Origin: an uncultured Desulfatiglans sp. | GTDB lineage: Bacteria; Desulfobacterota; DSM-4660; Desulfatiglandales; Desulfatiglandaceae | Direction of reading: 5' to 3' | Assembly: GCA_900498135.1 (NCBI GenBank) | Contig: LR026961.1 | Location: 1,353,666-1,417,665, forward strand | DNA: 64,000 nt | Shown: positions 30,021-42,634 of the stretch, piece after piece | Numbering within the stretch: position 1 is the stretch's first letter | Layout: each line of letters begins with the position of its first letter | The notes under the pieces: generated by a model | Databases searched by the model: none | What the model was told of the DNA's origin: nothing | Seen by the model: only the letters and a program-made list of their open reading frames with translations | Program-made: the position numbers and the translations under genes

Positions 30021-31031
30021 ATGGGATTAACTGGAATTCAGATATTCAAGTTGTTGCCGAAGACCAATTGTGGAGAATGCGGGGTCCCTACCTGCCTTGC
30101 CTTTGCCATGAATCTGGCCTCAGGCAAGGCGGAGCTGGATGCCTGCCCTTACGTGTCCGATGAGGCGCGAGAGCAGTTGGCCGAGGCCTCCGCACCTCCG
30201 ATTCGGCCTGTGGCGATCGGCGCCGGCGTTCGTGCCTTCAAGATCGGCGGCGAAACCGTTATGTTCAGGCACGAAAAGACCTTTTATAATCCGACTGCGC
30301 TTGCCGCACTGGTTCCGTCCGATATCGATGCCGCCGCGCTGGATACCAAGCTCAAGGCCTGGAATACCCTCCAGTATGAACGTGTTGGTTTGAACCTCAG
30401 GCCCGAACTGGTGGCCCTGAAGGATGTGAACGGCGATGCCGGCGCCTTTGCGGCTGCAGCAAAGAAGATTGCCGAAGAAAGCGAGTTCAACCTCATCCTC
30501 ATGACGGAAAAAGAAGATGTCATGAAGGCCGGCGTCGATGCCTGCGGCTTCAAGAAGCCCCTTCTCTATGCCGCTACGGCTGAGAACGCAGACGCCATGG
30601 GGGCCCTTGCGAAGGAAAAGAGCCTTCCACTGGCGGTCAAGGCCGACAATGTAGACGGCCTGATCAGCCTGACCAACAAACTGACCGGCATGGGCCTGAA
30701 GGACCTGGTTCTCGATTCCGGTGCACGGGAATCCAAACAGGTTTTGCAGGACCAGGTGGCAATCCGGCGGGCTGCGCTCAAGGCCGGGAACCGGTCGCTT
30801 GGTTTCCCGACGATCGCCTTCCCCTGTGAGATGGCCGGCAATCTCCATATGGAGACCCTGTTCGGTGCACTTTTGATCGCCAAATATGCGGGCATCGTCG
30901 TGCTTTCGGACTTCACGGGCGCGAGCCTCTTCCCGCTGCTGCTCGAGCGTCTCAATATCTATACCGACCCGCAGCGGCCGATGACAGTTACACAGGGTAT
31001 TTACGAGATCGGCTCCTGCGGGTCTGTGTAG
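30021..31031 (+). CDS. acsC: Corrinoid Fe-S protein large subunit AcsC, N-terminal part ending at a premature TAG
   Basis: Binds the [4Fe-4S] cluster and cobamide of the methyl-carrying corrinoid protein. Cluster ligands are C17, C20, C25 and C42 (NCGECGVPTC then DACPY), the usual Cx2Cx4Cx16C. The TIM-barrel part follows. After EIGS at about residue 332 the frame reads Cys-Gly-Ser-Val and stops (TAG, 31029-31031). The same frame then repeats 38 residues and runs on to the normal C-terminus. Joining 332 residues to the downstream 116 gives about 448, the normal AcsC length. So the gene is either broken, really rearranged, or wrongly assembled here. The ATG at 30021 has AGGAGA upstream. Confidence 0.85.
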   Translation: MGLTGIQIFKLLPKTNCGECGVPTCLAFAMNLASGKAELDACPYVSDEAREQLAEASAPPIRPVAIGAGVRAFKIGGETVMFRHEKTFYNPTALAALVPSDIDAAALDTKLKAWNTLQYERVGLNLRPELVALKDVNGDAGAFAAAAKKIAEESEFNLILMTEKEDVMKAGVDACGFKKPLLYAATAENADAMGALAKEKSLPLAVKADNVDGLISLTNKLTGMGLKDLVLDSGARESKQVLQDQVAIRRAALKAGNRSLGFPTIAFPCEMAGNLHMETLFGALLIAKYAGIVVLSDFTGASLFPLLLERLNIYTDPQRPMTVTQGIYEIGSCGSV

Positions 31032-31154
31032 ATATTCATCCTTTCGGATTTCAAGGGTGAGAGCGTATTCCCATTGATGCTCGAAAGGTTGAATATCTAC
31101 ACAGACCCGCAGCGGCCGATGACGGTTACCCAGGGGATCTACGAGATTGGTTCG
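30903..31154 (+). repeat. Diverged in-frame tandem duplication inside acsC, with inverted repeat
   Basis: Blocks 30903-31016 and 31041-31154 (period 138 bases) both code for LSDFxGxSxFPLxLERLN followed by the same 20-residue continuation. The protein copies differ at 4 of 38 positions and the DNA at about 23 of 114, mostly synonymous. The bases between (31016-31038) are an exact 23-base reverse complement of 31090-31112 within the second block, leaving a 51-base loop. Confidence 0.85.
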
Positions 31155-31505
31155 CCCGATGAGAACTCGCCGGTTCTGATCACGACCAATTTTTCGTTGA
31201 CGTACTTTATCGTCAGCGGCGAGATCGAAGGAAGCCGGATTCCCAGCTGGCTGCTTATTATGGATACCGAAGGATTGTCCGTTATGACCGCCTGGGCTGC
31301 GGGCAAATTCTCCGGGGATGCCGTGGGGATGTTCGTCAAGAAGTGCGGCATTGAGGACAAGGTGAAACACAAGAAGATCATCATTCCCGGTTATGCGGCT
31401 TCCATCAGCGGGGATATGGAAGAGGAACTGCCCGGCTGGGAGATTCTGATTGGACCGCGGGACGCTTCCCTGATTCCTAAGTTCCTGAAGGAAATGGTTA
31501 AGTAA
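31074..31505 (+). CDS. acsC: AcsC C-terminal part (cobamide-binding domain)
   Basis: Continues in the same frame as the N-terminal part after the TAG. It covers the end of the TIM barrel and the C-terminal B12-binding domain (NFSLTYFIVSGEIEGSRIPS, KIIIPGYAASISGDMEEELP), ending at residue 143 of this fragment. The TTG at 31074 is only the first possible start codon; it has no convincing ribosome site, so independent translation is doubtful. If the TAG is real, the corrinoid protein would lack its cobamide domain unless another acsC exists. Confidence 0.75.
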   Translation: MMLERLNIYTDPQRPMTVTQGIYEIGSPDENSPVLITTNFSLTYFIVSGEIEGSRIPSWLLIMDTEGLSVMTAWAAGKFSGDAVGMFVKKCGIEDKVKHKKIIIPGYAASISGDMEEELPGWEILIGPRDASLIPKFLKEMVK

Positions 31506-31551
31506 GGCACGAATCGGCTTTGTTTCTAATCTCAAACGACGGAGTAGACCA

Positions 31552-32436
31552 ATGTTATTGATTGGAGAAAACCTGAACGTCATCAACCGCCAGATCGGGA
31601 AAGCCTTCAAGGAAAAAGACCCGCGTCCGATCGTCGAGGAAGCGATGCGGCAGAAGGAAAAAGGCATGGACTGGATCGATATCAATCTGGGTCCTGCCAG
31701 AAAAGGTGGCCCCGAACTGATGGAGTTTGTTGTCAAGACAGTTCAGGAAGCCATTGGAGACAGCCCTCCCCTGTGTCTGGACACGTCCAACATCGAGGCA
31801 ATGGAAGCCGGATTGGCGGCCCACAAAGGCAAGGCGATCATCAATTCCATCATGTGCCGGCCCGAGCGTTACGAGAAGATGATTCCTCTGGCCGTTAAAT
31901 ACAAGGCTAACATGATCGCCCTGATGTGGGGGCCTGATGGGTTGCCTCGGGATGAGAATGAGCGGGCCGCTCTAGCAGTCGAATTGATCTATGCCGCCAA
32001 CGAGGCTGGTGTGCCGAACGAAGATATTTTTGTGGATGGTATTGTGACGCCTGTCAACATCCAGCAGCCTCAGTTGATGAGCCTTTTGGCCTTCCAGGAA
32101 ATGCTTCAGGATATCGCTCCGGGGTGCAAGTCGACCTGTGGGCTTTCGAATGTATCCAACGGGCCGCCGGATCACCTGCGGCCGATCCTGAATCAGACTT
32201 ACATGGTTATGCTCGAGCGGAAAGGCATGTACTCCTGCATCGCCGATGCATACGATGACGGTCTGGTCGCGATCGCCCGTGGAAAGCGCCCTGATATCGT
32301 TGAAGTCATCCACAAGGTCATGGACGAGGAAAACATTGACATGAACAGCCTCTCGAAGGAGCTTCAGGATTATGTGAAGACTGCGAGAGTCATTCTGGGT
32401 CAGTCGCTGTATTCTGATTCTTGGCTTGAGATCTAG
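31552..32436 (+). CDS. acsE: Methyltetrahydrofolate:corrinoid Fe-S protein methyltransferase AcsE
   Basis: Moves the methyl group of methyl-H4folate to the cobalt of the corrinoid Fe-S protein. It has the pterin-binding TIM-barrel fold: MLLIGENLNVINRQIGKAF, WIDINLGPARKGG (the Asp/Asn pterin ligands), LDTSNIEAMEAGL, GLSNVSNGPPDHLRP. At 294 residues it is about 30 longer than Moorella AcsE (262), the extra being a C-terminal helical segment ending in SDSWLEI. GGAG is upstream of the ATG. Last gene of the acs operon; a terminator follows. Confidence 0.94.
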   Translation: MLLIGENLNVINRQIGKAFKEKDPRPIVEEAMRQKEKGMDWIDINLGPARKGGPELMEFVVKTVQEAIGDSPPLCLDTSNIEAMEAGLAAHKGKAIINSIMCRPERYEKMIPLAVKYKANMIALMWGPDGLPRDENERAALAVELIYAANEAGVPNEDIFVDGIVTPVNIQQPQLMSLLAFQEMLQDIAPGCKSTCGLSNVSNGPPDHLRPILNQTYMVMLERKGMYSCIADAYDDGLVAIARGKRPDIVEVIHKVMDEENIDMNSLSKELQDYVKTARVILGQSLYSDSWLEI

Positions 32437-32528
32437 GATTGATCTTCAGGTCGCATGAGATTTCTGTGTATCGGGCCTGAGCAAGGTGGATTTTCACCAG
32501 CGGTTGCGAGCGGGCGATGATGTGTAGT

Positions 32529-32600
32529 AGGTCGCCTGTACAGGCAAGCGTGCAGGTTGACGCCGAGGAGGGCAACAAGACCATTTTCGGCTCAAAACCC
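32529..32600 (-). repeat. Decayed half copy of repeat family 1 (copy F)
   Basis: GGTCGCCTGTACAGGCAAGCG, then GTGCAGGTTGACGCCGAGG and AACAAGACCATTTTCGG follow the right half of copy C with substitutions (first segment is 32530-32550). It precedes the acsE terminator. Confidence 0.55.
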
Positions 32601-32616
32601 ATCAGGTTTCTGGCTC

Positions 32617-32674
32617 AGAGAAGAGCCTCTCCATTCCAGGTCTGCAAATGAGGGATGGAGAGGTTCTCTTTTTT
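32617..32674 (+). terminator. Rho-independent terminator after the acs operon
   Basis: Left arm 32617-32637 (GAGAAGAGCCTCTCCATTCC) pairs with 32652-32669 (GGGATGGAGAGGTTCTCT), with a 14-base loop and a following run of six T. It separates acsE from mrp. Confidence 0.8.
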
Positions 32675-32796
32675 GGCCGACGGCGGCGGGCGCTCAGTTC
32701 TGATGACCGATCGGGGCAGCCACGCAAGATGGGCCGCGTAGGCGCGGCCGTTCACGATTGGACGCCTGATTTGAGCTGGAAGCGAGAGGAGATGAT

Positions 32797-33645
32797 TTGA
32801 ACTCTTTAAGCAAGGATGATAAACCCAGCACCCCTGCTGATTTCGAACGGTTGGAGCAGGACCGGTTGATCGGGGAGAACCTGCGAAAAATCGGCAGAAA
32901 GATCCTCGTGATGAGCGGCAAGGGGGGCGTAGGAAAAAGTACGGTCGCCGCCTATCTGGCCCTTCGGCTGAGTGCCCGGGGACAGCGGGTCGGCCTTTTG
33001 GACGTAGATCTTCACGGGCCGAGCATCCCTCACTTGATGGACTTACAGGGGGGATTTGAAATGGAGGGCGAGGGTGTCATCCGACCTTGCGCCTTCTCTG
33101 AAAATCTGCGGGTGGCGTCTCTGGAGATGTTAGTGGGCGATCGGGACGCGGCGGTCATCTGGCGCGGTCCGCTCAAAATCAGCGCTATACGGCAGTTCAT
33201 ATCGGATATTACCTGGGGGGAGCTGGATTTTCTGATTGCAGACTCTCCGCCAGGCACCGGCGACGAACCGCTCACGGTCGCGCAGACGATTCCGGAGGCA
33301 GAGGCGCTTGTTGTGACTACACCCCAGGAGATCAGCTTGGCGGATGTCCGAAAATCGATTAATTTCTGCCGTCAGGTTGGGATGAAGATCCTAGGTGTCG
33401 TCGAAAATATGAGCGGCTTCAGTTGCCCGCATTGTGGACAAAAGATTGATCTTTTCGGAAAGGGTGGAGGCGAGCGACTGAGCAAGACGATGAAGGTGCC
33501 CCTACTCGGTCAGATCCCTATCGAGCCGAAGATGGTTGAGCTGGCCGATGAGGGGAAGTTGGATGCGCTCCTTGCCATGGATGAATTGGAAGTCAACCAC
33601 GCCTATGATCGGCTGGTAGACGCCGTTTTAAAAGGAAATGCCTGA
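32797..33645 (+). CDS. Mrp/NBP35-family Fe-S cluster carrier ATPase
   Basis: A 282-residue P-loop ATPase (ApbC/Mrp) that holds and passes on [4Fe-4S] clusters. The deviant Walker A is MSGKGGVGKSTVAA, with LLDVDLHGPSIPHLM, ADSPPGTGDEPLT and a Cys-x-x-Cys cluster site (FSCPHCGQKID) near residue 210. The start is TTG at 32797 after GAGAGGAGAT. It heads a set with two NifX-like proteins and a NifU/IscU-like scaffold, suggesting Fe-S or metal-cluster delivery, perhaps for the CODH/ACS proteins just upstream; that link is inferred from position only. Confidence 0.9.
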   Translation: MNSLSKDDKPSTPADFERLEQDRLIGENLRKIGRKILVMSGKGGVGKSTVAAYLALRLSARGQRVGLLDVDLHGPSIPHLMDLQGGFEMEGEGVIRPCAFSENLRVASLEMLVGDRDAAVIWRGPLKISAIRQFISDITWGELDFLIADSPPGTGDEPLTVAQTIPEAEALVVTTPQEISLADVRKSINFCRQVGMKILGVVENMSGFSCPHCGQKIDLFGKGGGERLSKTMKVPLLGQIPIEPKMVELADEGKLDALLAMDELEVNHAYDRLVDAVLKGNA

Positions 33646-33659
33646 GGAGGTTTTTGGGT

Positions 33660-34043
33660 ATGGAGAGAGGAAGAATTGCCGTCCCGTCAATGGGTTCCGG
33701 GGGAATGGATGGTCAGCGATCCGGACATTTCGGTCATTGCGATGTGTTCACGCTGATCGATGTCGAGGAGGGACGAATTAAAGAAGTGGCCACCGTTCCC
33801 AATCAATCCCACGTGCAGGGTGGATGTATGGTCCCTGTCAATTTGCTGGCCGAGCATGGGGTGAATGCACTCATCGTCGGGGGGATAGGCATGCGCCCGC
33901 TGATGGGTTTCAGGCAGATGGGAATCGATGTGTATTACGACGTGGAAAGACCTGCCATCAGGCCCGTAGTTGAGGATCTGATCGCCGGCCGGCTGCCTCT
34001 CATCGGTGAGGATCAGGTGTGCGGCGGCGGAGGCGGCCGTTAG
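33660..34043 (+). CDS. NifX/NifB-type dinitrogenase cofactor-binding-like protein (first)
   Basis: A 127-residue single-domain protein of the family that includes NifX, NafY and the C-terminus of NifB (PF02579), an RNase H-like fold that binds Fe-Mo-type clusters. It shows VPSMGSGGMDGQRSGHFGHC, DVFTLIDVEEG and a Gly-rich tail with one Cys (QVCGGGGGR). The ATG at 33660 is used because GAGGAGG lies 9 bases upstream; an in-frame TTG 6 bases earlier is too close. No nitrogenase genes are in the window, so the bound cluster is unknown. Confidence 0.85.
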   Translation: MERGRIAVPSMGSGGMDGQRSGHFGHCDVFTLIDVEEGRIKEVATVPNQSHVQGGCMVPVNLLAEHGVNALIVGGIGMRPLMGFRQMGIDVYYDVERPAIRPVVEDLIAGRLPLIGEDQVCGGGGGR

Positions 34044-34077
34044 CTGGCAGTCCAACGAGAAAGAGGATTTTGGGGTC

Positions 34078-34512
34078 ATGGAAAACAAGACACTGACAGA
34101 TGATGTTTACAAAATGCTTTCGGAATCCGGTTATTCCGACAAGGCTATTGAATATTTCAGAACTCAGGCCAATATGGGCATTTTGGAAGACGCCGACCAG
34201 GTGACGGACCTGACGGGACCTTGCGGCGATTCGATGAAGCTTACCCTCAAAATCGAGGACAGTGTGATTCGAGATGCCAAGATACAGATCCTCGGCTGTC
34301 CAGGGGCCGTTGCATCGGGGTGCGCCTTGACCGGTTTGGCGAAAGGAAAGCGATTGGATGAGGCTGCAAAGCTCGACCTCGACACGCTATACAAGGAATT
34401 GGAAAAACTTCCGGATCAAAAGGTGCATTGTGCGCGACTGGCTTTGAAAACGCTGCAGAAAGCCATCAAAGAGTATGAAGAAAAGGCCGTCGAAACGGTC
34501 GCAGCCGTCTGA
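34078..34512 (+). CDS. NifU/IscU-like Fe-S scaffold protein
   Basis: A 144-residue protein with the IscU/NifU-N fold. It keeps three scaffold-type cysteines (LTGPCGDSM, ILGCPGAVASGCALT, VHCARLALK supply four in all), with an added N-terminal helix of about 40 residues (MENKTLTDDVYKML). The ATG at 34078 has GAGG about 10 bases upstream. Such variants occur in anaerobes without IscS next door. It lies between two NifX-like genes, supporting cluster assembly or storage. Confidence 0.82.
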   Translation: MENKTLTDDVYKMLSESGYSDKAIEYFRTQANMGILEDADQVTDLTGPCGDSMKLTLKIEDSVIRDAKIQILGCPGAVASGCALTGLAKGKRLDEAAKLDLDTLYKELEKLPDQKVHCARLALKTLQKAIKEYEEKAVETVAAV

Positions 34513-34540
34513 TGTCCCTGCCGATGCGGAGGTTCCGAAA

Positions 34541-34906
34541 ATGAAAATTGCTGTAAGTGCGAGAGGAAAGGATCTGGATGCCGATGTGGATCCAAGGTTC
34601 GGGCGCGCGTCCTACATCCTGATCGTGGATTCCAATACATGGGAAGTCGAGGTGGTGGATAACAGCGAAAATCTGAACGCCCTGAAAGGGGCCGGCATCC
34701 AGGCCGCCGCAGACATCGGCGGGAAGGGCGTGGATGTCCTGCTGACCGGACACTGCGGCCCGAACGCATTCAAGGCACTCAAGGCCGGGCAGGTTCTTGT
34801 AGCCAACAACGCAGAGGCCGAGGGTACGGTCAGAAAGGCTGTTCAGGCTTATCTGGACGGGCGTTTGCCTGTGGCGGACGAAGCGGATGTCGAAGGTCAA
34901 TGGTAA
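34541..34906 (+). CDS. NifX/NifB-type cofactor-binding-like protein (second)
   Basis: A 121-residue PF02579-type protein: MKIAVSARGKDLDADVDPRF, GRASYILIVD, and LTGHCGPNAFKALKAGQVL, typical of the family. It differs from the first NifX-like protein in lacking the Gly-rich tail and in its HCG motif. The ATG has GGAGG upstream; the gene starts 28 bases after the scaffold gene stop. Last gene of the rightward series that begins at cooC. Confidence 0.85.
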   Translation: MKIAVSARGKDLDADVDPRFGRASYILIVDSNTWEVEVVDNSENLNALKGAGIQAAADIGGKGVDVLLTGHCGPNAFKALKAGQVLVANNAEAEGTVRKAVQAYLDGRLPVADEADVEGQW

Positions 34907-34941
34907 AAGCCTGCGCACTCTTGGATGCAGGGGGGCACAAG

Positions 34942-35898
34942 CTATCGTAACCGCTGATATTCGTATTCGATACGGTCCAGGTTTGTCAGGTATTGCTGCT
35001 GGAAGATCAAATCGTTAAAACGGCTGATCTCATTGCGAAGAGGTGCGAGCAAGGGCAGAAGATCCACACCATGTGAGTTGGCCTTTCTTTGATCGGCTTC
35101 ATAAATCACCATGAGCGCATAATACTGGACAACCAGCCGAACGCTGGGGGGGCGCCGGAAAAGATAGGCTCTTCCTCCCACCGTGTTGGCAAAGAACACC
35201 GCATAGGTATAGGTCACTTCGAAAGAGGGTCTGATGCCGTCCGGGTCTCCGCAAGGGGCGTTCAGCATCAGCCAACTGAAGAGCATATCGAACGTGTCTT
35301 CGATGCTATCCGGTTCGTTTGCCAGGATCTCCTTCGCGAGGCGCAAGTCCTGGGCCTTGAGCGTCCTGAAGAAATGATACAGATTGGCAAGCAAAATCCG
35401 TGGACTGCCGGTTTCTCCGGCAGGCACAGGGGGGTGGTCCGCCAGTTGTTTGAGGACGGCCTGGAAACGCTCGTAGGCATCGGTCTGTGGACTCAGGCGC
35501 TGAAAGTATTCCGTCCCGTTGAGATATTCACAATAATTCTGCAAGCGTGAAAACAGGATATCACAGGGGTCCGGCTCCGGCTCGCCGGCCGCAGGCTCCT
35601 GTGTTGCCGGTGATTCAGGCGTCTCATGGCCAAGTTCTTCTGGCGTTGCCCGTTCCTCGGGACCTGAGGCTTGTTCCGGCTTCGCCTCCGTAGGCGGTTG
35701 TTCTTCCTGCACGGCCGTTTCGATCACGGCGCGATGCTGGTTGGGCGGTCGCTGGTGCGAATAAAAATAGTATCCGACTCCAAGCCCTATCGCCAGCAGG
35801 GCAAGAATGGTCAACCATGGGAAGCGCAAACCCTTTTTCATCTGATTCTTTCCAGGGAGTGTGGTGTTTTCCTTTGAAAAAGGCTCAGAATCCGTCAA
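34942..35898 (-). CDS. Membrane-anchored hypothetical protein with Pro/Glu-rich linker
   Basis: A 318-residue protein of unknown function. One transmembrane helix at about 25-47 (FPWLTILALLAIGLGVGYYF) follows a short cytoplasmic start. A disordered Pro/Glu/Ala-rich linker spans about 55-110, and a soluble helical domain (about 112-318) with few Cys follows. A second start at residue 20 (MKKGLRFPW) is possible and gives a more usual signal-anchor. The soluble part probably lies in the periplasm. I recognise no family. It is convergent with the nifX-like gene and leftward with the fumarase genes, 109 bases from them. Confidence 0.7.
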   Translation of the reverse strand: MTDSEPFSKENTTLPGKNQMKKGLRFPWLTILALLAIGLGVGYYFYSHQRPPNQHRAVIETAVQEEQPPTEAKPEQASGPEERATPEELGHETPESPATQEPAAGEPEPDPCDILFSRLQNYCEYLNGTEYFQRLSPQTDAYERFQAVLKQLADHPPVPAGETGSPRILLANLYHFFRTLKAQDLRLAKEILANEPDSIEDTFDMLFSWLMLNAPCGDPDGIRPSFEVTYTYAVFFANTVGGRAYLFRRPPSVRLVVQYYALMVIYEADQRKANSHGVDLLPLLAPLRNEISRFNDLIFQQQYLTNLDRIEYEYQRLR

Positions 35899-36007
35899 GC
35901 AAACGCTAAAGGGGAATGAGCCTCTAAAGCGCGTGTGTTAACGTGGTTTACGTAATCCACCTCACCCGGAATCGACGGACCGTCACGGGCTTTCGGGTGG
36001 AAAGGTT

Positions 36008-36565
36008 TCAGTCAATGCGATAAGCCTTGCGACCTTCTTCGTAAAGATCGTTTCCCTCCGTATCATTCACCACGACCAAAGGCATTCCTTCCACGTACAG
36101 TTCACGAATGGCCTCCGGGCCGAGGTCATGATAAGCAACGACGGTCGCCTTGCGGATAGACTGGGACATCAGAGCCCCCGCCCCGCCGATCGCTGCAAAA
36201 TAGACAGCGCCATAGGTCATTAGGGCCTGTTTGACGGCCTCTGACCGTTTTCCCTTTCCAATGATGCCTTTCAAACCTTTTTCCAGGAGCTGTGGTGTGT
36301 AAGGGTCCATCCGGTAACTTGTGGTAGGGCCGGCCGCCCCGATAGGGCGCCCCGGGGGTGCCGGAGAAGGCCCGACATAATAGAGCACCTGGCCAGCCAA
36401 TGGGATGGGAAGAGGTTCTTTCGCTTCGATCAAGTCGATCAGTCGTCTGTGGGCTGCGTCTCTTGCCGTGTAGAGAACACCGCTCAGGATGACCCGGTCA
36501 CCTGCCCGAAGGGCAGCGACATCGGAGGCTGTCAGGGGAGTTTTGAGATGGATGGATCGATCCAT
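36008..36565 (-). CDS. Class I fumarase/tartrate dehydratase, beta subunit
   Basis: C-terminal catalytic component of a two-subunit [4Fe-4S] hydro-lyase, 185 residues. It has LRAGDRVILSGVLYTARDAAHRR, YVGPSPAPPGRPIGAAGPTT (in two parts: YVGPSPAPPG and IGAAGPTTSYRMDPYT), KGMIG-like GLKGIIGKG and AAIGGAGAL. It follows the alpha gene after 15 bases, so the two form an operon. Fumarate hydration is most likely; L-tartrate dehydratase has the same architecture and cannot be ruled out. Confidence 0.9.
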   Translation of the reverse strand: MDRSIHLKTPLTASDVAALRAGDRVILSGVLYTARDAAHRRLIDLIEAKEPLPIPLAGQVLYYVGPSPAPPGRPIGAAGPTTSYRMDPYTPQLLEKGLKGIIGKGKRSEAVKQALMTYGAVYFAAIGGAGALMSQSIRKATVVAYHDLGPEAIRELYVEGMPLVVVNDTEGNDLYEEGRKAYRID

Positions 36566-36580
36566 GGGCGGCTCCTGTTG

Positions 36581-37420
36581 TTAAAGGGTGACCTCCAGGT
36601 GACGGCTCGCGTGGCATTGAATATTGACGGCGAGTGGCAGACTCGCGATATGGCAGGGCATCATGAGGATGTGCACTGCCAGAGAAGTGATCCGTCCACC
36701 AAGCCCCTGAGGCCCGATGCCGGTCCGGTTGATGGCCTCCAGGACCTCTTGCTCCATCCTGGCCAACTCGTCGTCGGGGTTGGGTTCCCCCAGGGGGCGG
36801 AGAAGAGATCTCTTTGCCATGAGTGCGCTTTGCTCGAAGTTGCCGCCTATCCCTACTCCCACGATAGTCGGGGGACAAGGATTGGGGCCGGCCTCTTCAA
36901 CCGTCAGAACGATCTTTTCCTTCACACCGGTCCAGCCGGCGGATGGCGGTAGCATGAACAGACGACTCATATTCTCACTGCCGCCTCCCTTCGGCACCAC
37001 CCACATCCGAATCCCGGATCCTTTCACCAGATTGAAGTGGATGATCACCGGGGTATTGTCGCCCGTATTCTTGCGCGTAAAAGGATGGCAGACGCTCTTG
37101 CGCAGGTATCCCTCCTCGTACCCTTCCCTGACGCCCTGTTCAACGGCCTCTGCAAAACCGCCGTTCGACACGGCCACTTCCTCCCCGACGTCTGCAAACA
37201 CGACAACCAGGCCGGTGTCCTGGCAGATCGGGATCCGCTCGATGCGGGCGATCCGGGCGTTTTCAATCAACCGTTCGAGGATTTCACGGCCTACCGGGGA
37301 TTTTTCCTCGATACGCGCTTTTTCGAACGACTGTATCACGTCCTCCCCGAGCTCATAATTGGCCTTGACGACCGCAGCCTTGACTGCTTCAGTGACAGCC
37401 TGTGCCTCGATTTGGCGCAT
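36581..37420 (-). CDS. Class I fumarase/tartrate dehydratase, alpha subunit
   Basis: N-terminal component, 279 residues, that binds the oxygen-sensitive [4Fe-4S] cluster. Three cluster cysteines are seen in PICQDTGLVV, GPNPCPPTIVG and MMPCHIASLPLA. Also present are FTRKNTGDNTPV and PKGGGSENMS. Class I, two-gene fumarases are typical of anaerobes. The pair would serve the reductive or oxidative branch of the citric acid cycle. It is divergent from surE. Confidence 0.92.
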   Translation of the reverse strand: MRQIEAQAVTEAVKAAVVKANYELGEDVIQSFEKARIEEKSPVGREILERLIENARIARIERIPICQDTGLVVVFADVGEEVAVSNGGFAEAVEQGVREGYEEGYLRKSVCHPFTRKNTGDNTPVIIHFNLVKGSGIRMWVVPKGGGSENMSRLFMLPPSAGWTGVKEKIVLTVEEAGPNPCPPTIVGVGIGGNFEQSALMAKRSLLRPLGEPNPDDELARMEQEVLEAINRTGIGPQGLGGRITSLAVHILMMPCHIASLPLAVNIQCHASRHLEVTL

Positions 37421-37567
37421 TCCTGGCCCCCGCGATTTGACTTTTATAATTTGGAGCGCTACATATAATCGGTTTGGCCCGAAAGCCGAATATATTTTAT
37501 TCTATTCATACAAAGAATACAGAAGCAGGACAGGAGAAGCAATAAAATAGATAAGAAGGAGTTCCTC

Positions 37568-38371
37568 ATGAATGGTCCGCGTCTTCATGTCCTATTGACG
37601 AATGATGACGGGATTCACGCCCCGGGCCTCTACGCCCTCCATGAATCGCTCAAGCGGGATTTCGACCTGACCATCGTTGCTCCGGAGGTCGAGATGAGTG
37701 CTGTAGGGCATGCTATAACCCTGTCAACGCCGCTCCGGGTCCGGCGTATTCGCAAGGCTCGGCGCTTTTATGGCTACGCGGTGAACGGCACGCCTGCCGA
37801 TTGCGTCAAGATTGCCATTCAGGAGTTGTTGGAACGTCCTCCGGATGTGGTCCTTTCGGGAATAAACCTCGGTGCGAACGTTGGGGTCAACGTTCTCTAT
37901 TCCGGGACGGTTTCAGCTGCGACCGAAGGGGCTTTCCTCGGTGTGCCGTCGGCCGCTTTTTCCCTGGCGACGCTCAGAAACCCGGACTACCGGTTTGCGG
38001 CGAGATTCAGCCGGCGGGTCATCGGGTTTCTTCGCGGGGCGGAGCTGCGTGTCGGGACAGCGCTCAACGTCAATATACCGGCTGTTCCCGAGGCACAGAT
38101 CAGAGGGGTGGTTTTGACTCGGCAGGGGATTTCGAGGTTCATCGAACGTTTCGAAAAACGAACCGACCCACGGGGGCATACATATTACTGGCTGACGGGC
38201 GAAACGCCGGTAGAGAGCGGGAATCCCGATACGGATGGCATGGCGTTGAAGAACAATTACATTACCATCACCCCGATTCACTACGACCTGACCTGCCACA
38301 GCGAGCTTGAAAGACTGAAAAGCACAGGCCCCCAGCCGTTTGAGAAGTGGCGGGGAACCTGTGCCGAGTAG
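37568..38371 (+). CDS. surE: 5'/3'-nucleotidase SurE
   Basis: Metal-dependent nucleoside monophosphatase, 267 residues. The metal-binding start LLTNDDGIHAPGLYAL is followed by APEVEMSAVGHAITLS, NGTPADCVKIA and LSGINLGANVGVNVLYSGTV, all SurE signatures. AAGGAG precedes the ATG. Convergent with the PFOR gene, 18 bases apart. Confidence 0.95.
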   Translation: MNGPRLHVLLTNDDGIHAPGLYALHESLKRDFDLTIVAPEVEMSAVGHAITLSTPLRVRRIRKARRFYGYAVNGTPADCVKIAIQELLERPPDVVLSGINLGANVGVNVLYSGTVSAATEGAFLGVPSAAFSLATLRNPDYRFAARFSRRVIGFLRGAELRVGTALNVNIPAVPEAQIRGVVLTRQGISRFIERFEKRTDPRGHTYYWLTGETPVESGNPDTDGMALKNNYITITPIHYDLTCHSELERLKSTGPQPFEKWRGTCAE

Positions 38372-38383
38372 ACTCTTCAGAAA

Positions 38384-42634
<4,251 letters not shown>

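Noticed and set aside
31029..31031. TAG in acsC as a pyrrolysine codon
   Set aside because: The TAG lies in a bridge made of reverse-complement sequence between two copies of the same block, so readthrough would still give a protein with a duplicated segment. Family alignments have no residue there.
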